A stretch of DNA of 64,000 nucleotides from Crambe crambe (taxonomy: Eukaryota > Porifera > Demospongiae > Poecilosclerida > Crambeidae): assembly GCA_963924555.1 (NCBI GenBank), contig OZ004591.1, positions 7,192,001 through 7,256,000 on the forward strand, read 5' to 3'. Below the pieces are notes generated by a model. The model did no database searches. It saw nothing but the letters and a program-made list of their open reading frames with translations, and was not told the origin of the DNA. Positions 1 through 12,172 of this stretch are shown here, one piece after another. The translations under genes and the position numbers were made by a program. The number at the start of each line of letters is the position of its first letter. The stretch's first letter is position 1.

Positions 1-562
1 CAGGTGGGAAATCTGTAGAGAGGCGCTGAAAAAGGTATGGAGTGAGTACATTACTGGGTAGCATTCCGTGTGTATGAAAACATACCATTTGCTTGGCTTC
101 TGACAAAATGGTTGTTATGGTAGCATTGGGGTCATCATACTATGAAGTGGTGAAGTATTAATCAATATAGCTACTGTGACTTCTTTTAGTTACCTCCTGC
201 GGCTGATCGTATCGCTTGCCTCCAAGATTGAGAAGCCATATTGCCAAGTTACTGAAGGCAAAGAATTGTTCCCCAGAATTTGTTGGTAGAGCAAAATAGT
301 GCCTGTATAGAAGACAATAAGATAGATATGTATATAGATCTTATAAACTTTACTTGCTAAAAGGTTTAATTTTGAATTTTTTGCAGAACTCGTTCTCATA
401 ATCCAGGAGTTTCAGTTTATCCATAATATCTTCCATTTTCACAAAAACCAGTTGAGCCAGCAAAGGGTTCTCCACACTAATGGTGGTAGACCTCCTGGAA
501 CCCGCACCCGCACCCGCTGAACTCCCACTTCCACTGGACTCTTCCCTTTTTTCTGTCGCCAT
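1..562 (-). CDS. IFT57: IFT57, intraflagellar transport protein 57 (5' exons, partial)
   Basis: IFT57 is a subunit of the IFT-B train that carries cargo along cilia and flagella. Four exons are readable on the minus strand: 354-562, 194-302, 86-139 and the start of a fourth at 1-25; the rest lies left of the window. Joined in phase, they give the N-terminal calponin-homology-like domain with family hallmarks: MEDIMDKLKLLDYENEF, HYFALPTNSGEQF and YDDPNATI, followed by an LSTDFPP element. The first 25 residues are a Gly/Ser/Ala-rich acidic leader without similarity. The start codon at 560-562 is the first in-frame Met. Donors are gtaaag, gtaac and gtatg, acceptors atacag, catag and ttcag. A cilium gene is expected in a flagellated animal such as a sponge. 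The call rests on sequence identity recognisable by eye across three exons. Confidence 0.93.
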
Positions 563-751
563 GTTTGTTTGTTTCTAAGGAGACCGGGTGTTGTTACTTG
601 CTCTATATAATGCGCACCCATTTGCTGGGCGTGGTTATCATTGTCTTTCATTGTGTTGTCTCCTATTCTCTGTAAATTTAATACGTGTGTGTGTCCTTGT
701 CAGTGCGCACCAGACTATAAATAGTGACCGAGCAGAGGCAGTTATTATCAG
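563..751. promoter_or_regulatory. Divergent intergenic region IFT57 / F-BAR-J gene
   Basis: 189 bp separate the start codons of the two head-to-head genes. A bidirectional promoter and both 5' UTRs must lie here. No TATA box or recognisable element was seen; a short ORF reads through it but has no support. Confidence 0.4.
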
Positions 752-3700
752 ATGGAAAAATTGTGTGGACTTGTAAGTAAAACTTAGAGATGCTGTGTCA
801 GAATGCTAGATTGGATGGTGAGAGCACATTGTAATTTTGGCTAGCAAGCTACTGTAGACTCCATACAATGTGGCAGGATTATTGATGTCTGGTTGCATTT
901 GGTACCTGCAGGATTCCTTACAAGTGGTGTGTCACAGGTTTTCAGATGGTGTGGATGTAGTCAAGTGTGTGTCTGGATTCATCAAGGTTTGCAAGCTTCT
1001 AGGTAGCTTGAGCAAACTGGGTCAGTGAATACTTGTGTTTTCTGATTCAGGAAGTAGGAGATGTTGAGCAGTCTTACTCAAATTCCTTGGAGAAGCTTGT
1101 CAAGAGTCACTTGTACAACTTCCATTCAAATTTTTTGACTCAGTTGCTGGGCAGCAGTCCATATGAGGAGATGGGGTGAGTGCCCACACTCACACATATT
1201 CCAATGTGATCAAAATATCTCCTCTGACCATGATAACTTAATGGATCGATATGGTGTTCTTTTTGTGCAGGACTGTGAAGCGTACTTGGTCTGAACTCGG
1301 CTCTGAACTCATCACACTGGCCAAACTCCATGCTGAGAAAGCTCAGGCATATTTGGAGAATGTTCGTAGACCTCTGTTAGACCTGGTACCAGCTCTCGAG
1401 GAAACCAGAAGAGAGGTATGATCATGTTATGTCACTATTGTGGCCACTGAATAGATGACTCCATAATAATATGGTAGTTTGTTGTAATGGCACATATATT
1501 TTGAATAGCTGAGAAACAAGATTAAACAACTTAAGGATAATTTGGATATGGCTGCTAATAAGCACCAAAAAGAGAGACAGAAGTACCTTCACATTGCTGA
1601 AAATTTAGAGAAGACCTGGAAAAGACTATGCAATTCAAGGTCACAGGACCTTGTCAATCCAAAAGCATACTTGAAGGTACATGCAATGTGTTATCTACTA
1701 GTGCTAATCTTCTAAACTTAAAGTGAAAGCTATTAACGTGTGTAAATATCAGAGTGAAGAGAGATTTGCTGTTATGAAGGCTGAGTTTTTTCTACAAGAA
1801 TTAGTGTACCGTGAGGCCCAGAGGAAGCATGTAGAGGTGCGAGAGAGCTTTGATAGAGATGTGAAAGAGTTATATAAGGTAGGTGTTGTGTGTGAAACAT
1901 GTCAGGTGTACTAAATATGTGTCCTTGACAGAATATTCATGACAAAGAAACCGAAAGAGTCAACACAATCAAGAAGTCACTTCAAGGCTTTGCAAAGTGA
2001 GCATAATGTATTCTCCTCAACAAGCGCTTGCATACAATTACTACCCCTTATCTGCATAGTTGAACAACAGGGTGATTATTATTCAAGAGAGTGGTCTGAA
2101 CATTATTTTAAGTTCTGGGTTGAAATAGAGTTACATTTAGCTTAATGGGAGAGAACACAGTGTGCAATGTAGATTGGTTGTTCTCTGAATTCTGAAACAG
2201 CAGGCATTTCTCGGTACAAATATTACTGTCTACACTATCCTCCCACAATGCTTGCAGGATACTGTCCAACACAGCTCCAGCTTACCTCGAGTCTATGCAG
2301 CGCATAGTCATAAGTGTGGACCAGATAAGCGGTGATAATGACATTGATGCATTTGTGCAACAGCACATGTCTCTAATGCAACCAGCAGGTGTTCCAGAGT
2401 TCGAAGTCCACCCCATAGCTGCAGCTATTGACTCAAAGGTCTGTGCTAACTGACTGTGTATAATACAGGTCTGCTATGTAAGTAATGACACTGTAGAATG
2501 GACGTCTCCCCACTATGGGAGCAGTGGGAAATGAGAACCAGAGGAACAATCCCCCTAGAGATTTGTACGTGGGTGGGGATGCTTCTCCCATGGGTGGGGA
2601 CATTTCCCCCACCTCTCCTATGGAGGGAAGCAACCCAGTGGGACCTCGTGAGGTACCCACACCCGACATGAGTAGGGAAGATGAGCTTCCAGTATCACCT
2701 ATTTATGACCTCCACTCTAAATCAGAAGCAAACTCCACACCCAAGAGACCCACCAAAGCACAGAAGCCAGCTAGTATCAAAGCTAGGGTACCCTCTAAGG
2801 AAAGCTTTACTGCTTCTGAAAGACCAGCTCTAGATGAGAACAGGTCTCCTAACCATGTGTCTGCTTTATCCAGAGGATCTTCTTTCAAAGCTCCACATCC
2901 CAGACACAAAAGATCCGAAAACACAAAACAATCTTTCAAGAGACCTTTACCACCTGCTAAACATGTCTCAGCTGATAATCGACTGCGACCCACTGCTAAA
3001 ACGATGCCATTATCATCTGATACAACTGATGGAGTGACTGCTAGAACAAGTGCTAAGGAAGCAGATATTAAACGTCGAACTCTCTCTACTTCCTATCAAC
3101 CTAGTCGGTCAAATAGTGAGCTCTCAAGAAGTAGACAACTGCCCATTGCTGGTGACCAGGAAGAACTCCGACTGCTCTTGGCTCTACAGCAGAAAGCAGA
3201 GAACAATGATTACTACAATCTGTTTGGGATTTCTCCCAAAGCATCAGCAGATGAAGTGGGGAAGGCAAGAAGAGACAAGTCAAGGGAACTTCACCCTGAC
3301 CACTTTGCCAATGATGAAAATCAGAGAGGAATGTAAGTCACCATAGAGATTACAATACTTATGTTGTTCTCCCTGCATGGCTGACCCTCGTGTTAGGGTC
3401 ACTGGTCCTTATTATGTTCTCCCTGCATGGCTGACCCTTGTGTTAGGGTCACTGGTCCTTATTTTCACATCATAGAGCAGAAAAACGACTAAGTGAGATC
3501 AACCAAATATTCCAGAATGTTCTCAGGAGTGAAGAATCAAGACAGTGTTACGACCAGCTGTGTAGCTTTAGAAAGGTATTCATGATATTACGCTAGAAAA
3601 ATAATTCAATATTACATGTACACCTACTCAGAAATACCATTGTATCCTGGAGCAGGACTTACATCCCTTAGAGAATGCAAAGAAGAAGTTAACTGAGTTG

Positions 3701-3805
3701 AAAAGGGATTTAAAGAAGAAGCAATGTCCCCTGGCGTTAGTGGAGGAGCTGGACTCCGCACTGAACCTCATCAACATCAGAATAGCAAAAATCCAAATCT
3801 CGTAA
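752..3805 (+). CDS. F-BAR domain protein with C-terminal J (DnaJ) domain
   Basis: Eleven exons join in phase to a 671-residue protein: 752-772, 912-986, 1051-1175, 1271-1415, 1509-1676, 1753-1878, 1932-1996, 2258-2438, 2497-3332, 3476-3575, 3632-3805. Residues 1 to about 290 form an F-BAR membrane-bending coiled coil: an FCH start (CHRFSDGVDVVKCVSGFIK), a long charged helix with FLTQLLGSSPYEEMG, and the typical C-terminal wing ending FEVHPIAA. A Ser/Pro/Lys-rich, probably disordered linker follows (about 300-530). Residues about 540-610 read as a J domain: DYYNLFGISPKAS, then the HPD tripeptide (ELHPDHFAND) that activates Hsp70 ATPase, then AEKRLSEINQIFQ. A basic helix closes the protein. The 836-bp exon carries both the linker and the first half of the J domain, so the fusion does not depend on a doubtful splice. 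I know of no named family with this architecture. Confidence 0.85.
3364..3463. repeat. 50-bp tandem duplication inside an intron
   Basis: Two nearly identical 50-bp units (3364-3413 and 3414-3463) lie in the 143-bp intron of the F-BAR/J gene; I see only two substitutions. Each unit contains the short inverted repeat GACCC...GGGTC. The high identity suggests a recent duplication. Confidence 0.9.
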
Positions 3806-3916
3806 TTACTTTGCCAATTTTATTCTGGTCTGTCTGTATTTTTGTCCAAGAATTAATAATTATATTGTCACAGGCACCATAACAATGTTTACAAAAGATA
3901 GTGGATAAACGTGTAG

Positions 3917-5018
<1,102 letters not shown>

Positions 5019-5075
5019 TTCTTCCAGAGGTCAAAGGTTAGCGTAAATCTGAATTCGTTTAATTAGATAGTAAAG
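5019..5075. promoter_or_regulatory. 57-bp divergent spacer NKAP / SELENOT
   Basis: Only 57 bp lie between the two start codons, so both 5' UTRs are very short or the transcripts overlap. No core element is recognisable. Confidence 0.4.
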
Positions 5076-5820
5076 ATGGGGTGGCTGAGCAGTGGTGTTG
5101 TACTGGCCAGTTTGATTTTGTTAGTGGGGAGTTCAGTGGAAGGAAAGAAGAAGCTGACTCATCCCTCTTTGACAGGTATAAGCACACTAACTCTTCAGGT
5201 GCTCTACTGGTGAGTGAGAATGCTGGAATTAAGCAACTTAGCATCATGTTTTCTGTTATACCGTACCAGCTACTCATGAGGCTACCGAAAAGTGTTTGAG
5301 CAGTATGCTCAAGCACTGCAAGCAGAAGTGCCACATCTTAAGATCGAAGGGAAGACGTACCCACCTCCGCGTATCAATGAGATACTGAGCAACATAGTGT
5401 TTGCCTTGAGAATGTTATGCATAGTGGTACTATTAGGTGGACCCCAGCTACTTGCCTCTGTGGGGATACAGAACCCTCCGTGGATCTATAACTGGGCACA
5501 GGAAAACAAGGTAGGCTCTACACAATTACATGTTGTTTATTCTCAATGTGAATTGGGCTATAGATGACGTCTTTTCTCTTGATATTTCTGATTGGCAGTC
5601 AGATAGAAAACCAGCTTCTCTCCACAGGAGCATTTGAGGTCTACCTGAATGGTGAGATCTGCACACTGTAGTATAACTTAATCTTTTGATGGTTTATAAT
5701 ACAGATCAGCAAATGTGGTCCAAGCTGGAGTCTGGCCGCTTGCCTTCTCTTGCTGAGGTGAAGAGTCTGATTGATGACGTGAGCTCTCCTGGTCATCAAG
5801 TCGGCTCCACGGCTTCATAG
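5076..5820 (+). CDS. SELENOT: Selenoprotein T (UGA-encoded selenocysteine)
   Basis: Thioredoxin-like ER redox protein. Four exons: 5076-5209, 5270-5510, 5564-5651, 5705-5820, 192 residues. The redox motif is split by intron 1: exon 1 ends VLYC and exon 2 continues Y-S-U-GYRKVFEQY. The UGA at 5277-5279 is in frame and aligns with the selenocysteine of the family CxxU motif. The frame stays open for another 180 codons and is conserved: PPRINEILSN, NPPWIYNWAQENK, QIENQLLSTGAFEVYLN, MWSKLESGRLPS. An N-terminal hydrophobic segment serves as signal or anchor. A SECIS element follows in the 3' UTR. A gene predictor would wrongly stop at the UGA or start at a later Met. The AATAAA at 6077-6082 lies just 35 bp before the PIN4 start. 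Confidence 0.96.
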
Positions 5821-5905
5821 TCCAGGCCTGCCATTTCAAAGTAAGCTGGTGTTTTACACTTGATCTCTTCCTGTCATGTATGTGATAATCAATAGGTTGC
5901 TGTGG

Positions 5906-5986
5906 TCACATGTGAGCAGTATGATAGAGTATTTGCTAAACCGCCTGAGAGTGGGGCATTACTCTTGAGGATTATGTCACTTGTGA
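5906..5986 (+). promoter_or_regulatory. SECIS element of SELENOT 3' UTR
   Basis: The 3' UTR folds into the selenocysteine insertion stem-loop. Helix I pairs TCACATGTGA (5906-5915) with TCACTTGTGA (5977-5986). The 5' quartet strand is ATGAT (5921-5925). Helix II starts AGAGTA (5926-5931), pairing perfectly with TACTCT (5960-5965). The apical loop opens with AAA (5938-5940), 12 nt after the quartet. The 3' quartet strand is TGAG (5966-5969). Order and spacing fit the known SECIS consensus (UGAN / AA / NGAN). The middle of helix II needs one bulge and a U-U pair. The fold was done by eye. Confidence 0.8.
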
Positions 5987-6117
5987 TAGAACACCTTTGA
6001 AACTGGCATAAATTTATATTTTTCATACAATTTTTATTTATTTATTTATGTGGTGTGTGCATGTGTGTGATCTTTCAATAAATTATTGAATCTAAATGAT
6101 GCCCACCTAGTCTGATT

Positions 6118-6637
6118 ATGCCCAAGAACAAAGGTTCAGGAGGTGCTAGTAAGGGGGGGAAAGCCAAAGGAGCTGGAGGGAAAGGTAGACACGAATCAGT
6201 CAGTCTTCTGATTGTTGGTTCATACTCGTGCAGGAGCAAGTGGTGGTGAGCAAGAGAAGGGAGGGGCAGGGGGCAAGAAATCAGGTGCTGGTTCTGCTGT
6301 GAAAGTCAGACACATCCTGTGTGAAAAGCACTCCAAAGTGATAGAAGCAATGGCAAAGTTAAAGGAAGGGCAGAAATTTAATGATGTCGCTAGTGCCTAC
6401 AGTGAAGATAAGGCTCGTCAAGGAGTAAGTTCAGTTCTATACAGTAATGGTAAAGATGATTAACGCTCAATGGTATAGGGGGATTTGGGCTGGATGACTC
6501 GAGGCTCAATGGTGGGACCCTTTCAAGATGCTGCTTTCCAGCTTGAACCCAGCACAGTGGGTTCACCAAAATACACTGACCCCCCAATCAAGACTAAATT
6601 TGGCTACCACATTATCATGATTGAAGGAAAGCGCTAA
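6118..6637 (+). CDS. PIN4: PIN4 / parvulin-14 peptidyl-prolyl isomerase
   Basis: Small parvulin-type cis/trans prolyl isomerase linked to ribosome assembly. Three exons (6118-6184, 6234-6424, 6479-6637) give 138 residues. The N-terminal 40 residues are a Gly/Lys-rich basic tail of the kind that binds nucleic acid in Par14. The isomerase domain is highly conserved: [65 protein letters not shown]. Length matches the family. An AATAAA lies at 6657-6662, and CDC20 ends on the opposite strand 78 bp downstream. Confidence 0.97.
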
Positions 6638-6715
6638 AAAGTAAAGGGGAAAAAATAATAAATCAAATCTTTTTATAATGAATTGTGCCCTAAGCTTGTT
6701 TTATCCTATTGTTGA

Positions 6716-8884
6716 TCAAGTGAAGCTGTGTAGCATGGCACAAATACTATCCTCGCTGTAACTTCGCTGGCTAACATCGTGTCGGAGTCTTTCAAAGCAG
6801 TTCCATATTCTGAGGGTTTCGTCACTACCGGCTGAAGCCACCCTACTCTTTCTGGGGCTCAAACACATATGCAAGATCCTGTCTGAGTGCCCAGTTAGTT
6901 CTCTAAGGCGCATCATGCTGGGGTACTGCCACACCACCATCTGATTTTTGGGGTCCCCATGAGCAGAGATAAGCTGCTTATGGTCCATATTCCAAGCCAA
7001 GGAAGACACCTAATGAAAAGAAAGAAGTTATTTGTTTCTAACAATGAGCAATCTAGTGTATTACTTACTGATGATTTGGCATTGATGGTATCAAGGCATT
7101 CACCAGAAAAAGAGTTCCATAAGCGAATGGTCCTGTCATTTTTACCACCACCTGTGGCCAATATGTTTGGTTGCCATGGACACCATGCTACGGCCTATGA
7201 TAATTTAATATTGAGTTGAAGTGCACATAATCAAGTTGTTTCTGACCTTGATGGCAGACTGGTGACCTCTCAGGACTTGGGTTGGTTTGGTGGGGTCTCT
7301 GGGATTCCAGATGCAGACAAGGTTATCATTGGCTCCACTGGCTAATTTGCTCCCATCAGCAGACCACTGGAGTCCACACACCTCAAGCTTGTGGTAGTTG
7401 GACCTGCCAATCACATGTTCTGCTTTCCTGACATCATTGTATAGTATCATCCCATCTCTACTTGCACTAAAAATAGAAAAGAATCGATGGGCTAAGTGTT
7501 TTATGAATTGATGTGTACCTAGTGACAGTGTGTCTATTCCAGGCTAACACTCCAACTCTGTCTGCATGTCCCTTCATCACTCTGATGGTCTTCTCTCTCT
7601 CCACATCCCACAATTGGACACAAGCATTGCTTCCACCTATGGCAAGAAACTTCCCATTGTTGGACCACGAGACACTGGAGACGTACTGTCCCTCTTTCAT
7701 CTCTGTCAGCATCTTGACTGACCCATCACTGGCATTCCACAAGTAGACACCTTGACCCAATCCAATAGCAACGCAATTGTTCTTTCCCCAGTGAAGATTA
7801 TTTAGATCTGTGACATGTGAATTAGATCATAATACCTGTGCATGCATTGCAGTATGTTAAACTTCAAAGCTAGGTGCTAATGCTTGGTAAAACTAAAGAC
7901 TTGCAATAGTCATCCATTATAGTAGGTGCATCCAGAATCTTCTCAGCTGTGGTAGAGAGATGCTGGCCAGATCTTTTTGCAGACTTTGCATGGGAGTTGC
8001 AGACAGAACTTGCTCCTTCAGTGACACTCTTAGTGTAGTCCAACAGGGAAGCTGCGGTGAGGTACATAGCTAAAGCACTCTCACCCCTTGTGCTGATCAT
8101 GGTACTTACTCGAGGCAGAAGGTGTAGCGGCTTTGAAGGATAAGACCCCTCTCTGTCTTTGCCCACGACTTCTGGACAAGGCATTAAGCAATTCCCGCTG
8201 ATACTCTTCTCTACTTGGACTGCCTGTGTCATCATCATCACCACCGCTCCCATCTTCAACTTCACCTTCTTTCTCTCCGGCCTCTTTCTGCTGGAGTAGG
8301 AAAGAGCTGTATTCCACATCTGTAGTCACCCTATTAAAGAATAAGAATGGAGTTAAAGCATTGCATAAGGAAGCTGACTAGCTATTGGCACCACATCCCA
8401 AAATATCTCTCATGTTCCACACACACACACACACACACACACACCTGCTAGGAATGAATCTACAACTGGAAGGGGTCTGTCCATTCCTTCCAGGACTCTT
8501 GCTTGTTAATGACTTCGGTGTTTTGTGCTGCTGACTTGGTAGTCCAGGAGTTCTGCTTCTACAAGGGGTCTTGTTGCGACCAGGACTTTTGCAGGGCGAG
8601 TTCTTTCCATTACGTTTTGGGGTCTTATACTTTAGAGCTATTCTGTTGGGTTCGGGAGTCTTTGCTGGTATGTTGGTTGGTATCTGTTTGAGAGGAGAAG
8701 TGGGATGCCGGTGCTGTCTGTCTATCGTCGGGGCCTTAGTGCTGGAAGGAATACAACGAGAGGTTGGTATCATCTGCCATCTCTCAACTGGAGCGACAGG
8801 AGCCTGCTTAAGGCGAATCATATCGTTCAGTTTGGCATCTTTCTCCATCTTTCTCAGATCTAGATCGGAACAGCTGAAAGGCAC
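6716..8884 (-). CDS. CDC20: CDC20/Fizzy, WD40 activator of the anaphase-promoting complex
   Basis: Seven exons (8445-8884, 8110-8330, 7905-8069, 7519-7807, 7247-7466, 7069-7194, 6716-7009) give 584 residues. CDC20 recruits substrates to the APC/C and binds Mad2 at the spindle checkpoint. The first 220 residues are basic and low-complexity with SPGRN/KTP repeats. A C-box-like SSCRFIPSR follows, where the usual Asp is Cys. Then come a VLSFK element, the family junction EKILDAP...DDYYLNNLHW and seven WD40 blades (GQGVYLWNASDGSV, GLQWSADGSKLASGANDN, DGSDETLRIWNCFERL-like). The intron between exons 3 and 4 uses a GC donor (|GCAAGT); only this junction keeps the frame and restores YYLNN. The predicted C-terminus (SICAMLHSFT) lacks the Ile-Arg tail that normally docks on APC3. 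The donor of intron 1 lies in a GT microsatellite. Confidence 0.93.
8419..8444. repeat. (AC)n microsatellite forming the CDC20 intron-1 donor
   Basis: About 13 AC units on the plus strand, i.e. (GT)13 on the gene strand, begin exactly at the 5' splice site of CDC20 intron 1 (exon ends at 8445). The donor GT is therefore the first unit of the repeat. Confidence 0.9.
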
Positions 8885-8956
8885 TTTTTGATTTTTGAAC
8901 TTCCCCCCAAATTATGACGTAATGCAATTCAAATACGATTGGTGGGTATAAAGAGC
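8885..8956. promoter_or_regulatory. 72-bp divergent spacer CDC20 / first SSAT-like gene
   Basis: The head-to-head starts are 72 bp apart. An ATTGG (inverted CCAAT) occurs at about 8938-8942. Nothing else is recognised. Confidence 0.35.
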
Positions 8957-10515
8957 ATGCGCGTAGAAACAATGGATGTGCACTTCAGGCCAATAACTGT
9001 GGAAGATGTACCTGCTTTACTTTGGCTCATGCAAGTAAGTGTAGCTCAATTTCATTACCTGGCTACTAATAAGATATTTAAGCTCTTCACAGAAGATAAA
9101 AATGAACCAGATGCTTTGAAGAATGGGAAAGAAGGTATTGTTTCCTATTGTCACATGATTTCTCTATAATATACTCTGTTTTATTCAATATAGGACTCTT
9201 ACGTGATGGATTTGGGGAAAAGTGTTACTTTAGAGTGATATTAGCAGAGTTGGTTGGTGGGAGCCCCAGTGAAGACCCTGGTCCTGTTGCTGACCCTCCT
9301 CTGTCAGCCAGCATGCAGAAAGATGAACGTTTGATTGGATATGCACTCTATTACTTCACCTACTCTACGTGGCAAGGACGTGTCTTGTTCCTGGAGGACC
9401 TCTTTATACGAGCCCCTTATAGGAGTAAGTTCAACAATCATGTTGAAGCTAAATGATCTTTTGACCCACCTGGCCAGATAATGGATATGGGAATGCATTA
9501 ATGAAGGAGTGTGCTAGGGTAAAGATGACATTTGAGTATTGAGCTAGTTCTAATGCTGTTATGATTGTTGCTAGCTAGGTAGCTGTGGAGAGGGATTGTT
9601 GTCGTATGGCATTGCAAGTGCTGGACTGGAATACAAATGCCTTGAGATTGTATGAGAGAGTTGGAGGGAAGTGTCTACGCGAGTGGTGGAGTGTGTATCT
9701 CTATGAACCAAATTTGCATAAATTGGCTGATTCATTGCCAGAGACTAAGGAAGCTGCAGAGAAAGTCCACTTGAGACCAGCTACCAAGCAAGATGTTCCT
9801 TCATTGCTTTGGGTCATGCAAGTGAGAGTGGAAAGGACACTTATAAACACAGAAATCAGAAAACATTCCTACAGATGCTTGCAGAAGATATGAAAGAACC
9901 ACATGGTGTGAAGATCGGAAAGAAAGGTATACTTTATTTATTTCACAGTTCTGTCTTTATGTCATTCATGTGGCTATTTTAGAGCTGTTGCGTGATGGAT
10001 TTGGAGAGGACTGTTACTTCAAAGTGATACTTGCAGAGTTGGATGTAGACAGCACTCCCATTCAAGAACCTGTTTCTGACACTTCTCTCCCGTCAGCAAG
10101 CATGCAGAAAAATGAACGATTGATTGGGTATGTTATATATTACTTTAACTACTCGACGTGGCAGGGACGTAGCTTCTATATGGAGGACCTTTTCATACGA
10201 AAACCATACAGAAGTGAGTTAGAGTGCTGGATAGCACACCGAATTATGTTTAACTTGATTATATCAGATAGAGGATATGGAACACTTTTGATAAGAGAGT
10301 GTGCCAAGGTAACCAAATGCTAGTTGTATGCACTCTGATTATGTGCACTGTTATAGATTGCCAAGGAAAATGACTGCTGTCGTATGATGTGGACAGTTCT
10401 GGACTGGAACAAAAAGGCCCTGGACTTGTATGAGAGGATTGGTGGCGAGTGTGAACAAAAGTGGTTAAATCTACTGATCTACAGACCAAATCTACACACA
10501 CTTGCCAATTCATAG
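8957..10515 (+). CDS. Double-domain SSAT2-type GNAT acetyltransferase, copy A
   Basis: Nine exons (8957-9034, 9083-9134, 9194-9424, 9478-9518, 9579-9821, 9875-9926, 9983-10213, 10268-10308, 10357-10515) give 375 residues and two complete GNAT domains in one chain. Domain 1 covers about 6-185 and domain 2 about 199-375. Each has an FRPAT-type first strand, the SSAT signature IGYALYYFTYSTWQGR followed by EDLFIR, the acetyl-CoA motif RxxGxG (RNNGYG and RNRGYG) and a SAT2-like VLDWNTNALRLYE. The family acetylates polyamines or thialysine. The VLDWN block points to the SAT2 side, but substrate is inference. Both domains are cut by introns at the same places (exons of 52, 231 and 41 nt in each), so the chain arose by internal duplication. 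Met at 8939 or 8972 are alternative starts. Confidence 0.9.
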
Positions 10516-10566
10516 TTTTGTAGTGATAAAATAATTATTATAATGATAACAAAGAGTGGGTGTGGC

Positions 10567-12172
10567 ATGGATACATTAAATGGAGATGAGATGGATGTAC
10601 ACTTCAGACCAGCTACAGAGAAGGATGTTCCTGCTTTGCTGTGGCTCATACAAGTGAGTGTAGCTAAGCTCCTTGTACCACACTGCTAGCTATTAAATAA
10701 ACCTATTTTTCAGCTTTGCTCAGAAGATAGAAATGGACCAGATGCTTTGAAGATTGGGGAAGAAAGTAATTTTATGCATCATTGGCTGAATGAACTACTT
10801 ATTCTTTTACTGTAGCACTCTTACGTGATGGATTTGGGGAGAAGTGTTGTTTTAAAGTGATACTAGCAGAGTTGGTTGGTGGGAGCCCCAGTGAAGACCC
10901 TGGTCCTGTTGCTGACCCTCCTCCTCTGTCAGCCAGCATGCAGAAAGATGAACGGTTGATTGGATATGCACTCTATTACTTCACCTACTCAACGTGGCAA
11001 GGACGTGTCTTATTCCTGGAGGACCTCTTTATACGAGCCCCTTATAGGAGTAAGTTTGACATTTCTGGTTGCCCTGCCCAGAAAGAAATGATCGTATTGT
11101 TCTGATACTCAGATAATGGATATGGAAAGGCATTAATGAAAGAGTGTGCTAGGGTAAAGATGTCATTTGAGTATTGAGCTACACGTTCTAATGCTGTTGT
11201 GATTATTACTACTCTAGGTCGCTGTGGAAAAGGATTGTTGTCGTATGGCATTGCAAGTGCTGGACTGGAATACAAATGCCTTGAGATTGTATGAGGGAGT
11301 TGGAGGGAAGTGTCTACGCGAGTGGTGGAATGTGTATCTGTATAAACCAAATTTGCATAAATTGGCTGATTCATTGCCAGAGACTAAGGAAGCTGCAGAG
11401 AAAGTCCACTTGAGACCAGCTACCGAGCAAGATGTTCCTTCATTGCTTTGGCTCATACAAGTGAGAGCTGAAAATAATGTGAAACACTGACTGATGTTTG
11501 TACAGATGCATGGAGAATATATGAAAGAGCCACAGGGTGTGAAGATTGGAAAGAAAGGTGTAGTGTTGCGATACCTAGACCTTTTACAGCTCTGTCATTC
11601 ATGTGGTCATTTTAGAGCTGTTGCGTGATGGATTTGGAGATGACTGTTACTTCAAAGTTATACTTGCAGAGTTGGATGTAGACAGCACTCTCATTCAAGA
11701 GTCTGTTTCTGACACTTCTCTTCCATCAGCGAGCATGCAGAAAAATGAACGATTGATTGGGTATGTTATATATTACTTTAACTACTCAACGTGGCAGGGA
11801 CGTAGCTTCTATATGGAGGACCTTTTCATACGAGAACCATACAGAAGTGAGTTATGTTCAGCCACAGTGCTGGAGAGCAGACAGCACATAATTTTGTTCA
11901 TAATTGTATCAGATAGAGGATATGGAACAGTTTTAATAAGAGAGTGTGCCAAGGTAACCAAATGCTAGTTGTATGCACTCTGATTATGTGCACTGTTATA
12001 GATTGCCAAGGAAAATGACTGCTGTCGTATGATGTGGATTGTTCTGGACTGGAACACAAGGGCCCTGGACTTGTATGAAAGGATTGGTGGCAAGTGTGAA
12101 AGAAAGTACTTGAATTTACTGATTCATAGACCAAATCTACACACACTTGCCAATGCAGAATCATGTGATTGA
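10567..12172 (+). CDS. Double-domain SSAT2-type GNAT acetyltransferase, copy B
   Basis: Nine exons (10567-10653, 10714-10765, 10816-11049, 11113-11153, 11218-11460, 11506-11557, 11616-11846, 11913-11953, 12002-12172) give 383 residues. Architecture and splice phases are the same as in the upstream copy. The start codon is only 51 bp after the stop of that copy. Domain 1 has CCFKVILAELVGG, domain 2 has DVDSTLIQESVSDTS; the two halves differ from each other much more than from their counterparts in the sister genes. The acetyl-CoA loops are RNNGYG and RNRGYG. A motif GTGGGTGTGGC precedes the start, repeated before the third copy. AATAAA follows the stop at about 12185. Cofactor and fold are supported by sequence; substrate is not. 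Confidence 0.9.

Noticed and set aside
5292-5567. Selenoprotein T model starting at the Met after the UGA
   Set aside because: Leaves out the conserved CxxU motif and exon 1, which join in phase; the SECIS supports read-through.
8947-8952. TATAAA before the first SSAT-like gene
   Set aside because: It would place transcription start at or after the probable start codon; treated as chance.
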